A DNA stretch of 64,000 bases from Kitasatospora aureofaciens (GTDB lineage Bacteria; Actinomycetota; Actinomycetes; Streptomycetales; Streptomycetaceae): contig JODU01000002.1 in NCBI GenBank assembly GCA_000720845.1, positions 62,001-126,000 on the forward strand. The letters run 5' to 3'. The notes under the pieces were generated by a model. It made no database searches. It saw nothing but the letters and a program-made list of their open reading frames with translations, and was not told where the DNA came from. This document shows, in pieces, positions 17,017-25,383 of the stretch. The translations under genes and the position numbers were made by a program. Positions within the stretch are counted from its first letter, which is position 1. Each line of letters opens with the position of its first letter.

Positions 17017-17205
17017 CTATCCCCAGTAGGTGTCGGAAGCGCCGGCGACTGCAGTGGACTCACTGCCGATGACAGCCGAACTCCAGTTGGAGTCGTCCGT
17101 GGTGTTGGTGCTCGTTGAGGTAGACGAAGGGCTGCCTCCGAGTCCGAGAATGACTGCCGCGGCGACTCCCGCGATGGCAATCCAGCAGCGACATGATCGG
17201 GTCAT
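17017..17205 (-). CDS. small secreted peptide (62 aa)
   Basis: ATG at 17205 is preceded by GAGAGG about 10 nt upstream. The product has a short basic N-end, one hydrophobic signal-like helix (CWIAIAGVAAAVILGLGG), then a Ser/Thr/Asn-rich segment with DDSNW and a C-terminal DTYWG. The architecture matches small exported peptides of Streptomyces whose mature part carries one or two tryptophans. It is encoded next to, and divergent from, the TrmB/LuxR-like regulator at 17458, which hints at a signalling pair. No modifying enzyme is adjacent. Confidence 0.6.
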   Translation of the reverse strand: MTRSCRCWIAIAGVAAAVILGLGGSPSSTSTSTNTTDDSNWSSAVIGSESTAVAGASDTYWG

Positions 17206-17457
17206 GTCTACCAACCTCTCCGCTCGCATCTGCCTTAAGTGATTGCGGGTGAGGGAAGCTGCCCCCCGCCCGCATCGCCCCGCACGTCCCCCTCAGCCAC
17301 CTGCGACGTAGCCTGTGCGACAAGGGCATGTCCGTTGTCGACGGTCACGGTGGAGGCTGAGAGTCTTGCGCTGCGTGACTAGATCAGGCCATGTGATGGA
17401 TGTGTGAGGCAAGCGCGTGCTGGGTGCACATGTGCCCAGTGATCAAAAGTTGAAGGT

Positions 17458-18432
17458 GTGAACGTGATCGAAAAGGACGTAGTGCACCAGCACGGAGCCG
17501 TCACTCTCTCCGAGTCGGCCAAGGGGCTCGTGCGTCGCGGGCTCGAAGGGGGGAAATGGAGGGCGGACGCCCCGGGGCATGAGGAGTTGTGTGCCATGGG
17601 CCTGACTGTCCTGGAGCCCCTCACAGGGCAGTACGTCCTTGCGGATCTCCACGAGGCTCAACGGAACCTTATCCAGGCTGAGCAGGCAAGCATGTCCCAG
17701 CATCAGGCCCGTATCACTTCGATTTCCAGTCTGTTTGCCGAGCTCGACCAAATGGCTGCCGAGTCAAGCGGTGGAGTCGTCCACTTCGAAGATATTTCAG
17801 TGGCGAATGATCTGATCGCAAAGTATATGGAGACTATGCGAAGCCACATCTATACGGCGCATCCCGATGCGCGACCGGCGGGCCAACTTAAAGCATCCAT
17901 AGACAGAGAAACCCGCATGCTCCAGCGCGGCTTGAAAATGCGCACAATCTACGCGGATAGCGCTCGGACGCGCGCAGCGGAACGAGAGTGGGCCCAAGTT
18001 GCGAGCGCGCACGGGGCTGAGGTGAGAACCATGGCTCCAGATTTCGTAAGGATGCTCCTCATCGATGACCGGTGCGCAATTATCTCCGACCAGGATACTG
18101 GGCCAGTACAGCCGCCAACGGGGTATATAATTACGCATCCTGGGATGGTTCGGATATGTGCGACCTTCTATAAATTTCTATGGGATCGAGCAGAGCCATG
18201 GATGGGGGAAAGGGTGCGGCAGCGTCATGACACCATCACGACCGGTAGAGGGCGCGAGATTCTCCGGAAGATGGAGGAAGGGTGGACGATTGATCAAATT
18301 GCCAGGCTTCTTGGACTGTCGCGCGGGACGATCAATAAGGAAATTAAGGCCCTGTACGAATCGACCAACACAAGCAGCCACTTCGCCCTCGGGACCTGGT
18401 GGGCGACGTCAGCCGAGCGCAAACTCCCCTGA
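17458..18432 (+). CDS. TrmB/LuxR-like HTH transcriptional regulator (324 aa)
   Basis: GTG at 17458 (or GTG 17464, better spaced from TGAAGG). The N-terminal ~60 residues form a winged-helix-like unit (LSESAKGLVRRGLEGGKWR then LTVLEPLTGQYVL) as in TrmB-type regulators. The middle is helical with an effector-like core (IYADSARTRAAEREWAQVA, then FVRMLLIDDRCAIIS, PGMVRICATFYKFLWDRAEP). The C-terminus is a LuxR/sigma-type HTH (ILRKMEEGWTIDQIARLLGL then RGTINKEIKAL). Codon usage is less GC-biased than the neighbours, pointing to separate acquisition. It is divergently arranged with the small secreted peptide gene, the obvious candidate signal or target. Confidence 0.72.
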   Translation: MNVIEKDVVHQHGAVTLSESAKGLVRRGLEGGKWRADAPGHEELCAMGLTVLEPLTGQYVLADLHEAQRNLIQAEQASMSQHQARITSISSLFAELDQMAAESSGGVVHFEDISVANDLIAKYMETMRSHIYTAHPDARPAGQLKASIDRETRMLQRGLKMRTIYADSARTRAAEREWAQVASAHGAEVRTMAPDFVRMLLIDDRCAIISDQDTGPVQPPTGYIITHPGMVRICATFYKFLWDRAEPWMGERVRQRHDTITTGRGREILRKMEEGWTIDQIARLLGLSRGTINKEIKALYESTNTSSHFALGTWWATSAERKLP

Positions 18433-18479
18433 CCGCCAACCCCCGAGAGGTCGCCCGACGTGCGCAACCACCAAGCCAT

Positions 18480-18719
18480 TCAGCGACAGTGGGTGCGATG
18501 GGTTGTGTCGTGTTCCCTGAGCACGTTCCGGCGGATCACGTCCTGGCCCACGATCGCGATACCGCGGCCGTAGTGGTCTCGCAGGCCCTGGGCCACGCTC
18601 GACTCGCCCGATGCCGAGTTGCCGCGGATCACCACCAGGCGGGTGTCCGAGCGTCCGGCTGCAGTTGCAGTGGATGCGCGACAGGCTGCGCTGCTCGGGA
18701 AGCCGGTCATACGGGCCAT
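18480..18719 (-). pseudogene. truncated P-loop kinase remnant
   Basis: The 79-codon frame begins MARMTGFPSS and contains only the start of a P-loop kinase of the type found in Streptomyces zeta-toxin-like or AAA kinases: LVVIRGNSASGESSVAQGLR then GIAIVGQDVIRRNVLREHDT, after which it stops. In the intact family the P-loop reads GNSASGKSS; here the essential lysine is replaced by glutamate (GES). The catalytic C-terminal two thirds are missing. It overlaps the 3' end of the triple-NUDIX gene by 13 nt. It is almost certainly non-functional. Confidence 0.65.
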
Positions 18720-20209
18720 CCCGTCTCGCTGTACAGCTCGCCGTTCTGGATCTTCGCGATAGCCAGTCGGGTATAGGGGACGAGGTCGTCGGGAAGGGCG
18801 GTGGGGTCCCAAAATTTCCACTGGGTGCACTTGTCCGGCTCGCACAGCACCGGCTCGCCGCTCCAGGCACGGGCGCGGAAGAACAGGCCCATGCGGGGCG
18901 GGTTCCTGGGCTGACCGATGTGGTGGACGACGTGGACGAGTTCGACGTCCTTCCGGTCGATGTGCAGCCCGGCTTCCTCTCTCGCTTCCCTGATCAGGCA
19001 GTCGATGGCGTTCTCCTGCTCGCAGTGGCTGGCCAGGACGTGCCAGGTGGACGGCGCGAACGCGGAGTCGGGGTGGCGCAGCCCGAGCAGCACCGTCCCG
19101 TCGGGGCGTTCCAGGTAGAGGTGGACGCCGATGATGTGGGGGACCGTGCCGTGCGGTGACGCCGGACGATGTTCCGCGGGCGCGGGCGCGGGCGCGGGCA
19201 CGGGTCCGGGCTCGGGTCCGCTCCGCATCGGTGGGAGGCTGGCGGCGTGGCGCCGTACGAGGGCCCTGGTCGTGTCCGCGATGCGCAGGCGGTGAAGGTC
19301 GTCGGGGGCGAACCAGGCGAGCATCACCCCTTCGGTCAGGCGGAGTTCGCGCGGGTCGCCGTTCCAGCGGCCGGCGTAGACGGCGATGGGTACGGTCGTG
19401 CCGTCGTCGTGGGAGGCGTACTCGGTGGCGAACGGGGACAGGTCGGCGAGATCGAGGCCGGCTTCCTCGGCCAGTTCGCGCCGCACCGTGTGTTCCAGGG
19501 TGGCGTCCTGGGGCTCTCGGCCGCCGCCGAGCAGGGACCACATGCCCGGCTCCCAGATCTGTCCGGGGAAGTAGTCGCGGAGATGGAGCAGGTACTCGCC
19601 GCGGTCGTTGTAGATCTGGGCCGAGGCGTTGGCCGCCTCTGGCTCGACCGGGAGCGGCAGTTTGAGCAGCTTATTGCGCAGCGCCGGGGAGGTCACCCGG
19701 TCCACGGGACGCCACTCGATGCCGCCGACCTCCTCTTCCTGCAGCGCGACTGACACCTCGGTCGTCTGCAGACGGAAGAGGAACCGGAGGTCGAAGTGCC
19801 GGTGTCCGGGCTCGCCCTTGCCCGGACGGGCGTCGATGTCGTGAATGTCGATGTCCAGCTGCACGGTCTCGTAGCCCGGCCACGCCGTGACGGCCCCAGG
19901 CGGGAACCCGGTCTCCTCGTGCAGTTCACGCAGAGCAACCGCTGCCAGGGAGTCGTCGGTGGGCTCGGTGTGCCCGCCGGGGACGAGGACCTTCCCGCTG
20001 GCCAGGTGCAGCACGTGCAGGATACGGCCGAACTGGTCGATGACGATCGCGCCGCAGGTGACGTGCCCGGTGAAGGTCGAGCGGCTGGCGATGTCCTCGC
20101 CAGGCCGGTCGAGGGCGTCCAGGAGGACGCTGAGTTGCTCCCGCTCGTGGGGGTTACGGGCGAGGTAGGTGTCGACGGTGGTGCGGATGTGGTGGTGCGA
20201 CAACGGCAT
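18707..20209 (-). CDS. triple NUDIX-domain hydrolase (500 aa)
   Basis: NUDIX enzymes hydrolyse nucleoside diphosphates linked to another group, using the box GX5EX7REUXEEXGU. ATG at 20209. Three boxes occur in one chain: GGHTEPTDDSLAAVALRELH ending EETGF (residues ~78-102), GGGREPQDATLEHTVRRELA ending EEAGL (~229-252), and a third (~391-415) of form ASHCEQENAIDCLIREAREE ending AGL. In the third the leading glycine is replaced by alanine, while RE and EE remain. A Pro/Ala linker (330-355) precedes domain 3. Domain 1 has a long insertion with histidines (PGHRHFDLRFLF) typical of 8-oxo-dGTP-like members. Triple fusion is unusual; the substrate is unknown. Confidence 0.85.
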   Translation of the reverse strand: MPLSHHHIRTTVDTYLARNPHEREQLSVLLDALDRPGEDIASRSTFTGHVTCGAIVIDQFGRILHVLHLASGKVLVPGGHTEPTDDSLAAVALRELHEETGFPPGAVTAWPGYETVQLDIDIHDIDARPGKGEPGHRHFDLRFLFRLQTTEVSVALQEEEVGGIEWRPVDRVTSPALRNKLLKLPLPVEPEAANASAQIYNDRGEYLLHLRDYFPGQIWEPGMWSLLGGGREPQDATLEHTVRRELAEEAGLDLADLSPFATEYASHDDGTTVPIAVYAGRWNGDPRELRLTEGVMLAWFAPDDLHRLRIADTTRALVRRHAASLPPMRSGPEPGPVPAPAPAPAEHRPASPHGTVPHIIGVHLYLERPDGTVLLGLRHPDSAFAPSTWHVLASHCEQENAIDCLIREAREEAGLHIDRKDVELVHVVHHIGQPRNPPRMGLFFRARAWSGEPVLCEPDKCTQWKFWDPTALPDDLVPYTRLAIAKIQNGELYSETGWPV

Positions 20210-20259
20210 GGGGACTACCTCAGAGGGGCGGGAAGGAGGCGAGGTGGGCGGGGTCGAGG

Positions 20260-21396
20260 TCAGCTCAGCCGCATCCCCTCCGCAGGGATCTCCTCGATGG
20301 CAGAGGGGGAAGTGGTGGGCAGGCCCCACCGCTCGCGTGCCGTGTCCGCAGCGAGTTGGGCCTGCCGGGCTCCGGGCAGGCCCCAGCCCAGCAGGGCGGC
20401 AGTCTGGGCGGGGGTGGCGAGCAGGCGGGCGAAGGGATGCCCGGTGGCGGGGTCGACGGCCGTCGGCCCGATGTCGGTGACCCAGGCGGCCAGGCGGAGC
20501 CGGGCGTTGGGTCCCATGCCTCCGTAGACCTCGCCGGTCTTGTCCAGCACCCAGCCCAGTCGCACCGGGTCGGTCAGGGTGAGCTGGGCTTCCTCGGCGG
20601 CTTCGCGATGCAGGGTGTCCTCGGGCGTCGCGTCGGTGCTCTCCACGGTGCCGCCGGGCAGCATTGGCAGCGCGCCCCGCTGGCCGGGGTCGGCCACGAC
20701 GACGACCCGGCCGTCGGGGATGAAGCACCACGCCCAGGCTTGCCGCACGGGCAACCGCTCGGGCACGGGGCTGCGGTGGAGAGGGCTGTCCCACAAGGGC
20801 CGGTAGCGGACGTGGACGTCGTGCCGGTCCAGCGCCGGGACCTCAAGGATGTGCTGGCCGTCGGCGAGGTGCGCGGTGGCGGTGTTGCCGAGCCGGGCCC
20901 GGTAGGCGGCGAGCATGATTTGCCCGTCCACGGGGCGCAGCCGCTGGACCGCATCCCGGGTGTCCAGGAAGGCGCACTCGGACAGCTCCTCGTGCGGCAG
21001 GCGGATCGCCTCCACTTGGTCGGGGGTGAGGACTCCCCCGTCGAAGACGAACCGGACCTCTCCGGGGCAGTACGCGCCGGGCCGAAGGTCGGGATGGCCC
21101 GAGGAGAAGGAGTGGACGGCGAGCACGGCAGACAGCGGCAGGTCCAGGCCCAGTTCCTCGGTGATCTCGCGCCGACAGGTGACATGCGGGTGTTCACCGT
21201 GTTCGACGACACCGCCGGGCAGCACCCACGAGCCGTCCTCACGGTAGGTGGGGCGCACCAGCAGGACCTGACCCACCTCGTTGGTGATGATCGCGGCGGC
21301 ACCAAGCCACGCGGCATGCCGGGTCGCGGCGTACTGATCTGCTGGCACACCTGCGCCCGCTGAGACGTGATCCGAAGAGGACACGGGAGAAGTCAC
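20260..21396 (-). CDS. double NUDIX-domain hydrolase (378 aa)
   Basis: GTG at 21396, with GGAAGG about 10 nt upstream, gives MTSPVSSSD. The first box is GGVVEHGEHPHVTCRREITE ending ELGL (residues ~61-84), the second GGTVESTDATPEDTLHREAA ending EEAQL (~249-272). In the second the usual EExG glycine is glutamine, which may weaken activity. Both domains begin with a hydrophobic strand (AAAIITNEVGQVLLVRP; WAWCFIPDGRVVVVAD). The gene ends 50 nt before the triple-NUDIX gene and the two probably form an operon. Together they supply five NUDIX domains. Confidence 0.85.
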   Translation of the reverse strand: MTSPVSSSDHVSAGAGVPADQYAATRHAAWLGAAAIITNEVGQVLLVRPTYREDGSWVLPGGVVEHGEHPHVTCRREITEELGLDLPLSAVLAVHSFSSGHPDLRPGAYCPGEVRFVFDGGVLTPDQVEAIRLPHEELSECAFLDTRDAVQRLRPVDGQIMLAAYRARLGNTATAHLADGQHILEVPALDRHDVHVRYRPLWDSPLHRSPVPERLPVRQAWAWCFIPDGRVVVVADPGQRGALPMLPGGTVESTDATPEDTLHREAAEEAQLTLTDPVRLGWVLDKTGEVYGGMGPNARLRLAAWVTDIGPTAVDPATGHPFARLLATPAQTAALLGWGLPGARQAQLAADTARERWGLPTTSPSAIEEIPAEGMRLS

Positions 21397-21478
21397 GTAG
21401 CTCTGCCTTCCGAGACGATGGACGGGCGGGTGCTCAGCGAGTCGGCGAGGGTGCTCAGAGGGCACCGCTGGTCATCCG

Positions 21479-21616
21479 CTACTGCGGCTCCTCCCCGGAG
21501 ACGATCGGCCGGTCCACGGTGATGAGCATGTGCTTCTTGGTGAACACGTGCGGCTGATGGCTCGTGTCCGCAGAATCACGGCCAGGTGCCTGACGCGATG
21601 GGGGGAGTGTGGCCAC
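21479..21616 (-). CDS. possible small peptide gene (45 aa) after the ABC exporter
   Basis: GTG at 21616 with GAAAGG 7 nt upstream; stop at 21479. It starts 23 nt after the ABC transporter stop and precedes the double-NUDIX gene by 82 nt, all on the same strand. The product begins MATLPPSRQAPGRDSADTSH, then PHVFTKKHMLITVDRPIVSG and EEPQ, resembling a hydrophilic leader followed by a Thr/Ser-containing core. It has no cysteine. Placement beside an exporter suggests a secreted peptide, but no maturation enzyme is obvious and the coding status needs proof. Confidence 0.4.
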   Translation of the reverse strand: MATLPPSRQAPGRDSADTSHQPHVFTKKHMLITVDRPIVSGEEPQ

Positions 21617-21639
21617 GGTGGGCCTTTCGGGCGAGCGGG

Positions 21640-23631
21640 TCATATCTGGTCCGGGACGGTGGGCGCGGCTGGGTGGGGAATGGCCATGGTCGGGGCGTAT
21701 TGGGCGGCTTGAGCTTCGAACATGGCGGCGTATCTGCCGCGGGCGGCGATGAGTTCATCGTGGGTGCCGTGCTCGGCGAGGTGCCCGTTGTTGAGGACGT
21801 AGATGTGGTCGGCGTGGCGGACGCCGGACATGCGGTGGGTGACCAGGACGACGGCCCGGTTCGGGGCGGCGAGGCGGCGGATGCGGTCGAAGGCCTGGAT
21901 CTCGGCCTCGGGGTCGAGGGCGGAGGTCGGCTCGTCCACGATGAGGACGCCGTCTGCCTGTGATGTTGAGCTACGCCAGTGAGTGCGGGCCAGGCCGACT
22001 TTCTGCCATTCACCGCCGGACAGTTCGATGGCGCCGCGGAACACGCGGGCCAGCAGGCTGCGCAGGCCGTCGGGGAGCTTGGCGATGACGGGGCCGGCGA
22101 CGGCGTAGTCGACCGAAGGCTTCAGGTCATCGTCGGTCGCCGGGTGGTCGGGGCGGCCGAGGCGGATGTTCATCGCGGCGGTCACGGGCCAGCGCTGGAA
22201 GTCCTGAGTGAGCAGGGAGACGCGCTCGAAGACCTGGGCCCGGTCGAGGTCGGTGACGTCCGCCTCGCCCCAGCGCAGCGTGCCGCTCTCAGGCAGCAGC
22301 ATGCCGGAGAGAATCTTCATCAGGGTGCTCTTGCCGGAGCCGTTCTCGCCCACCACAGCGGTCACCGACCCCATCGGCAGGGTCAGGGTCACCCCGTCCA
22401 AGGCGGGCGTGTCCCGGTCGGGGTAGAGGTAGGTGACCTGGTCCAGAACGATCTCCTTGACACGTTCCGGTACGGGCGCTCCGCCGGTGGGCAGGGTCCG
22501 CTGGCCGGCCTCGGCGAGGAATCGGCCGTGGTCGCGGACGTAGAGGCTTTCCTCGTGGAGCTGGTTGATGTTCATGACCAGCGCGCCCAGGCTCGCCGAG
22601 CCGGTACGTACGGCGATGACAGCGGTTCCGGCGACGGCGAGGCTCATGTGCCCGGCCATGATCAGCCAGAACATGGTCCCGTAGGTCGCGGCCATCGCCA
22701 GGCCGGACAGTGCGGAGGCGACCCATTCGGTGAGGGCCTTGCTGGAGGCGAGGCGCTCCTGTTCGGCTTCGGCGCTTTCGGCCATGCGCTCGTAGCGGTT
22801 GAGGAGGAAGGGGCCGACGGCGTGGAGGCGGACTTCCTGGGCGGCGGTGCGTTCGGTGAGCAGGTTGCCGATCAGGCGGCTGGCCCGCACGTGTTCGATC
22901 CAGCTCATCACCGACACGTACCGTTCCTGGGCGACCCGCATGGCGCCCCAGCCGCGCGGCGCGGCGATGAGGACCAGCATGGGCAGCAGCGCGGGGTGGA
23001 GCACGGCGAGGACGCCGGCGGTGGTGATCAGGGAGATGAGGCCGTTCAGTGCGGCGACGCAGGAGCTGATCATGCGGCGTGCGGAGCCGGGGCCGTGCTG
23101 GGCGATGTCCACGAGCCGCCGGAAGTCGGGGTCGTCGATAGCCTCCAGCTCGACGCGGGCTGCGGCGGCCAGGTACTGCGTGGTCGCGATCCGCTCCACC
23201 TTGGGCTCCAGCCGCCCGGCGCGAGAGGTGGACCAGGCCGACAGGGCGGAGTTGACGACGCCAATGATCGCTGCAGCCAGCAGGCCGGGTAACAGGGCGT
23301 GCAGCCGTTCGGCGGCGCTGCCGTTGCCAGCGAGCAGGGCGTGCATGACCGCGTTGACCGCCAGCAGACCGGCGGCTGCGGCAATGCCCTGGCCGATCTC
23401 GCTGACCCCGACCGACAGCAGGGCACGCCGGTCGGCCTGCCAGGCCATGCGCAACGTGGCCCCGACGAGGCCGGGCATGGAGCGCAGCGCCGACATCATG
23501 GTCAGGTCCAACGTCGCGTGCTCGTGTTGTGACCAGCCCATGTCGTAGCGCAGGGGACCGCCGAACAACTCGTGCTCGGCGTCGGACACCTGGGGGTCGG
23601 CCATCGTGACCGGACCGAAAAACCTTTTCAC
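21640..23631 (-). CDS. ABC exporter, fused TM-ATPase, peptide-transporter type (663 aa)
   Basis: GTG at 23631 has GGGAGG about 9 nt upstream. The N-terminal ~360 residues contain six hydrophobic helices in the exporter arrangement (for example LHALLPGLLAAAIIGVV, ISLITTAGVLAVLHPALLPM, ALSGLAMAATYGTMFWLIM). The ATPase has Walker A GENGSGKST (428-436), the signature LSGGEWQKV (537-545), Walker B GVLIVDEPTSALD (561-573) and the switch histidine in VTHRMS. LSGGxWQ signatures are typical of lanthipeptide-type peptide exporters such as NisT. The substrate may be the short peptide encoded directly downstream, or a product of the surrounding nucleotide genes (inference). Confidence 0.85.
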   Translation of the reverse strand: MKRFFGPVTMADPQVSDAEHELFGGPLRYDMGWSQHEHATLDLTMMSALRSMPGLVGATLRMAWQADRRALLSVGVSEIGQGIAAAAGLLAVNAVMHALLAGNGSAAERLHALLPGLLAAAIIGVVNSALSAWSTSRAGRLEPKVERIATTQYLAAAARVELEAIDDPDFRRLVDIAQHGPGSARRMISSCVAALNGLISLITTAGVLAVLHPALLPMLVLIAAPRGWGAMRVAQERYVSVMSWIEHVRASRLIGNLLTERTAAQEVRLHAVGPFLLNRYERMAESAEAEQERLASSKALTEWVASALSGLAMAATYGTMFWLIMAGHMSLAVAGTAVIAVRTGSASLGALVMNINQLHEESLYVRDHGRFLAEAGQRTLPTGGAPVPERVKEIVLDQVTYLYPDRDTPALDGVTLTLPMGSVTAVVGENGSGKSTLMKILSGMLLPESGTLRWGEADVTDLDRAQVFERVSLLTQDFQRWPVTAAMNIRLGRPDHPATDDDLKPSVDYAVAGPVIAKLPDGLRSLLARVFRGAIELSGGEWQKVGLARTHWRSSTSQADGVLIVDEPTSALDPEAEIQAFDRIRRLAAPNRAVVLVTHRMSGVRHADHIYVLNNGHLAEHGTHDELIAARGRYAAMFEAQAAQYAPTMAIPHPAAPTVPDQI

Positions 23632-23911
23632 TGGCTGCCTCCCGGGACGCTCTCTGCCCAGGACGGGATTTTCGTGTGCTGCGTCATGCCAGGTACCTCG
23701 TTTCCGGCCGTGAGCCTTCGGCCGGCAGGGCTGCAGGGTCAGAGGTAAGGCGGAGCCTGGTGCCCGAGGAGACAGCGGTGTTTTCGAACGCAGGATGAAC
23801 AGATGCAGGGCGACGTACGGGATGCATGCGGATTCCTCGGGGCTTGATGCGGACGAATGATCGGTTAACGGGGGCTCCGATACCGCCGTAACGGGTAGGG
23901 GTAGGCGAAAT

Positions 23912-23992
23912 CTAGAACTCGATTTCGATTACCTGGCCTTCTCCTTGTGTGGTCGGGTGGGGCGGGCTGTGATGCTGTGTTCGATCACTCAT
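23912..23992 (-). CDS. possible 26-residue peptide in an ATGA-coupled chain
   Basis: Directly after the CYTH-like gene, an 18-codon frame (23989-24045) starts in its TGA (ATGA), and its own TGA again overlaps the ATG at 23992 of this 26-codon frame, which ends VIEIEF. An AGGAGGT (24005-24011) lies 12 nt upstream. The double overlap is striking, but such short frames arise by chance and the spacing of the ribosome site is long. About 280 nt without genes separate it from the ABC transporter. Confidence 0.3.
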   Translation of the reverse strand: MSDRTQHHSPPHPTTQGEGQVIEIEF

Positions 23993-24041
23993 GTGGGTTG
24001 CGGTACCTCCTGCGGGGGATTGCCGGGTGCCGCCTGGTCGG

Positions 24042-25250
24042 TCATGGCGTGGCGAGGTCTGGGCGGAGGGCGATGGCGTCGCGAAGGAAGCTGCGCTTGG
24101 AGTAGAAGGTGTGCTCGGTCGCCCAGCCGCGATGGGCGAGGTACTCGCAGAGCCAGCTGTCGATCCGCTTCATCTCGATGAGTACCTCGTCCTGGTCGTG
24201 GTCGAGGATGCTGCGCGAGCGGAGGTACTCCAGCTCGCACTGGGACAGCACTACGTCGGGGGCCGCCAGGAGGGCGCAGCGGTCGAGGAAGATGCCGTAG
24301 ACGTGTCCGGTGCGCAGCGACTCGCACTGGATGTCGTAGCGGACGCGCTGGAAGGGCGGCATGGCCCGGACCTGGAGGCCCAGGTCTTCGTGCAGGAACG
24401 TCTCGAAGCGGTCAGGGGTGATGTCGAGGCCAGGGGTGAGTTCCTCGCGGCGGGCGAAGGCGTCCTCGGTGAACCACTTCCGCTTGAGCACGTGCCCGGC
24501 GGTGACGGTGGGGATGAAGGAGGCGTAGCCGATCTCGGGCTCGGGGCCGGTGACGTCGAACAGATGGTTCTCGGTGTGGTGGATCTGGAACTCTTCCCGG
24601 TACTCCGGACGGCAGCCTTCCAGCTTGCCGTCGCGCAGTGCCTTGAGCAGTTCCATGGACGCGGCCCAGATGTCCGGTGCCGGGTCGAGGGTGTACTTGA
24701 ACTCCAGCTCGGTGCCGGAGAAGTGCTTGCGGAAGTACCGCAGGTGGTTGTTGAGCGCCGTGCTCGACTCTGCGTGCGCCGTCAGCACGGGCCCGAGCCA
24801 GCGCAGTTCCTCGACCGGGCCGTGGCCGACTGGTTCTCGGGTGGTGCGGACGAAGCAGGCGTCCTCGGGGTGGAAGCGGATCTGCGCGTACGCGTGGTAG
24901 CTGCCGCCGGGGTGTTCGGCCAGGTAGCACAGCGGCACCAGGCCGGGGGCGGCCTCGGTGCCGACCAGTCCGCGCAGGGCAGGGCCGGCGATGGCGTCGG
25001 GGAACAGTTCGCCGCCGTCGACCCTGGCCGCGCCGAGCCGGGTGCCGCCGGGGTGCAGCGCTTCGGCCAGGCAAGGCCCCAGCGCGTTCCAGCGGACGAT
25101 CACGGTGATGGCCGGCCGGCACACCTCTTGCGGTGGCACCCGTACGAGCACGATCGGCTCGTCTGGTCGCCGTGGCGCGGTGCGGTTGAGGAGGTGGACG
25201 CCGCCGAGGACGACCCAGGCCCCCCGGTCCGAGGTCTGCTCATCGTGCAC
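24042..25250 (-). CDS. CYTH/triphosphate-tunnel metalloenzyme-like protein (402 aa)
   Basis: GTG at 25250 was chosen because GAAGGAG precedes it by 6 nt. CYTH enzymes hydrolyse or use triphosphates inside an eight-strand tunnel, and their mark is ExExK. Here it is GTELEFKYTL (E181, E183, K185), with later strands carrying charged pairs (QVRAMPPFQRVRYDIQ; SQCELEYLRSRS; EVLIEMKRIDSWLCEYLAHR) as expected for the tunnel. The N-terminal 175 residues are unrelated to CYTH and unfamiliar (VVLGGVHLLNRTAPRRPDE; PAITVIVRWNALGPCL). A nucleoside triphosphate is the likely substrate, in keeping with the NUDIX genes around it, but the family call rests on motif reading only. Confidence 0.5.
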   Translation of the reverse strand: MHDEQTSDRGAWVVLGGVHLLNRTAPRRPDEPIVLVRVPPQEVCRPAITVIVRWNALGPCLAEALHPGGTRLGAARVDGGELFPDAIAGPALRGLVGTEAAPGLVPLCYLAEHPGGSYHAYAQIRFHPEDACFVRTTREPVGHGPVEELRWLGPVLTAHAESSTALNNHLRYFRKHFSGTELEFKYTLDPAPDIWAASMELLKALRDGKLEGCRPEYREEFQIHHTENHLFDVTGPEPEIGYASFIPTVTAGHVLKRKWFTEDAFARREELTPGLDITPDRFETFLHEDLGLQVRAMPPFQRVRYDIQCESLRTGHVYGIFLDRCALLAAPDVVLSQCELEYLRSRSILDHDQDEVLIEMKRIDSWLCEYLAHRGWATEHTFYSKRSFLRDAIALRPDLATP

Positions 25251-25383
25251 GCTGGACTCCTTCGTGTGAAGCGGGCGCCACGGGTGATCGCCCTGCAGCC
25301 CGAAGGGGCCACCGGGTCGGCCGGACACCCCCGGATGGCTGCCTGCTCGTCGCTGCGGCGTCCGGCCGGTTCGTCGGCCTAGG

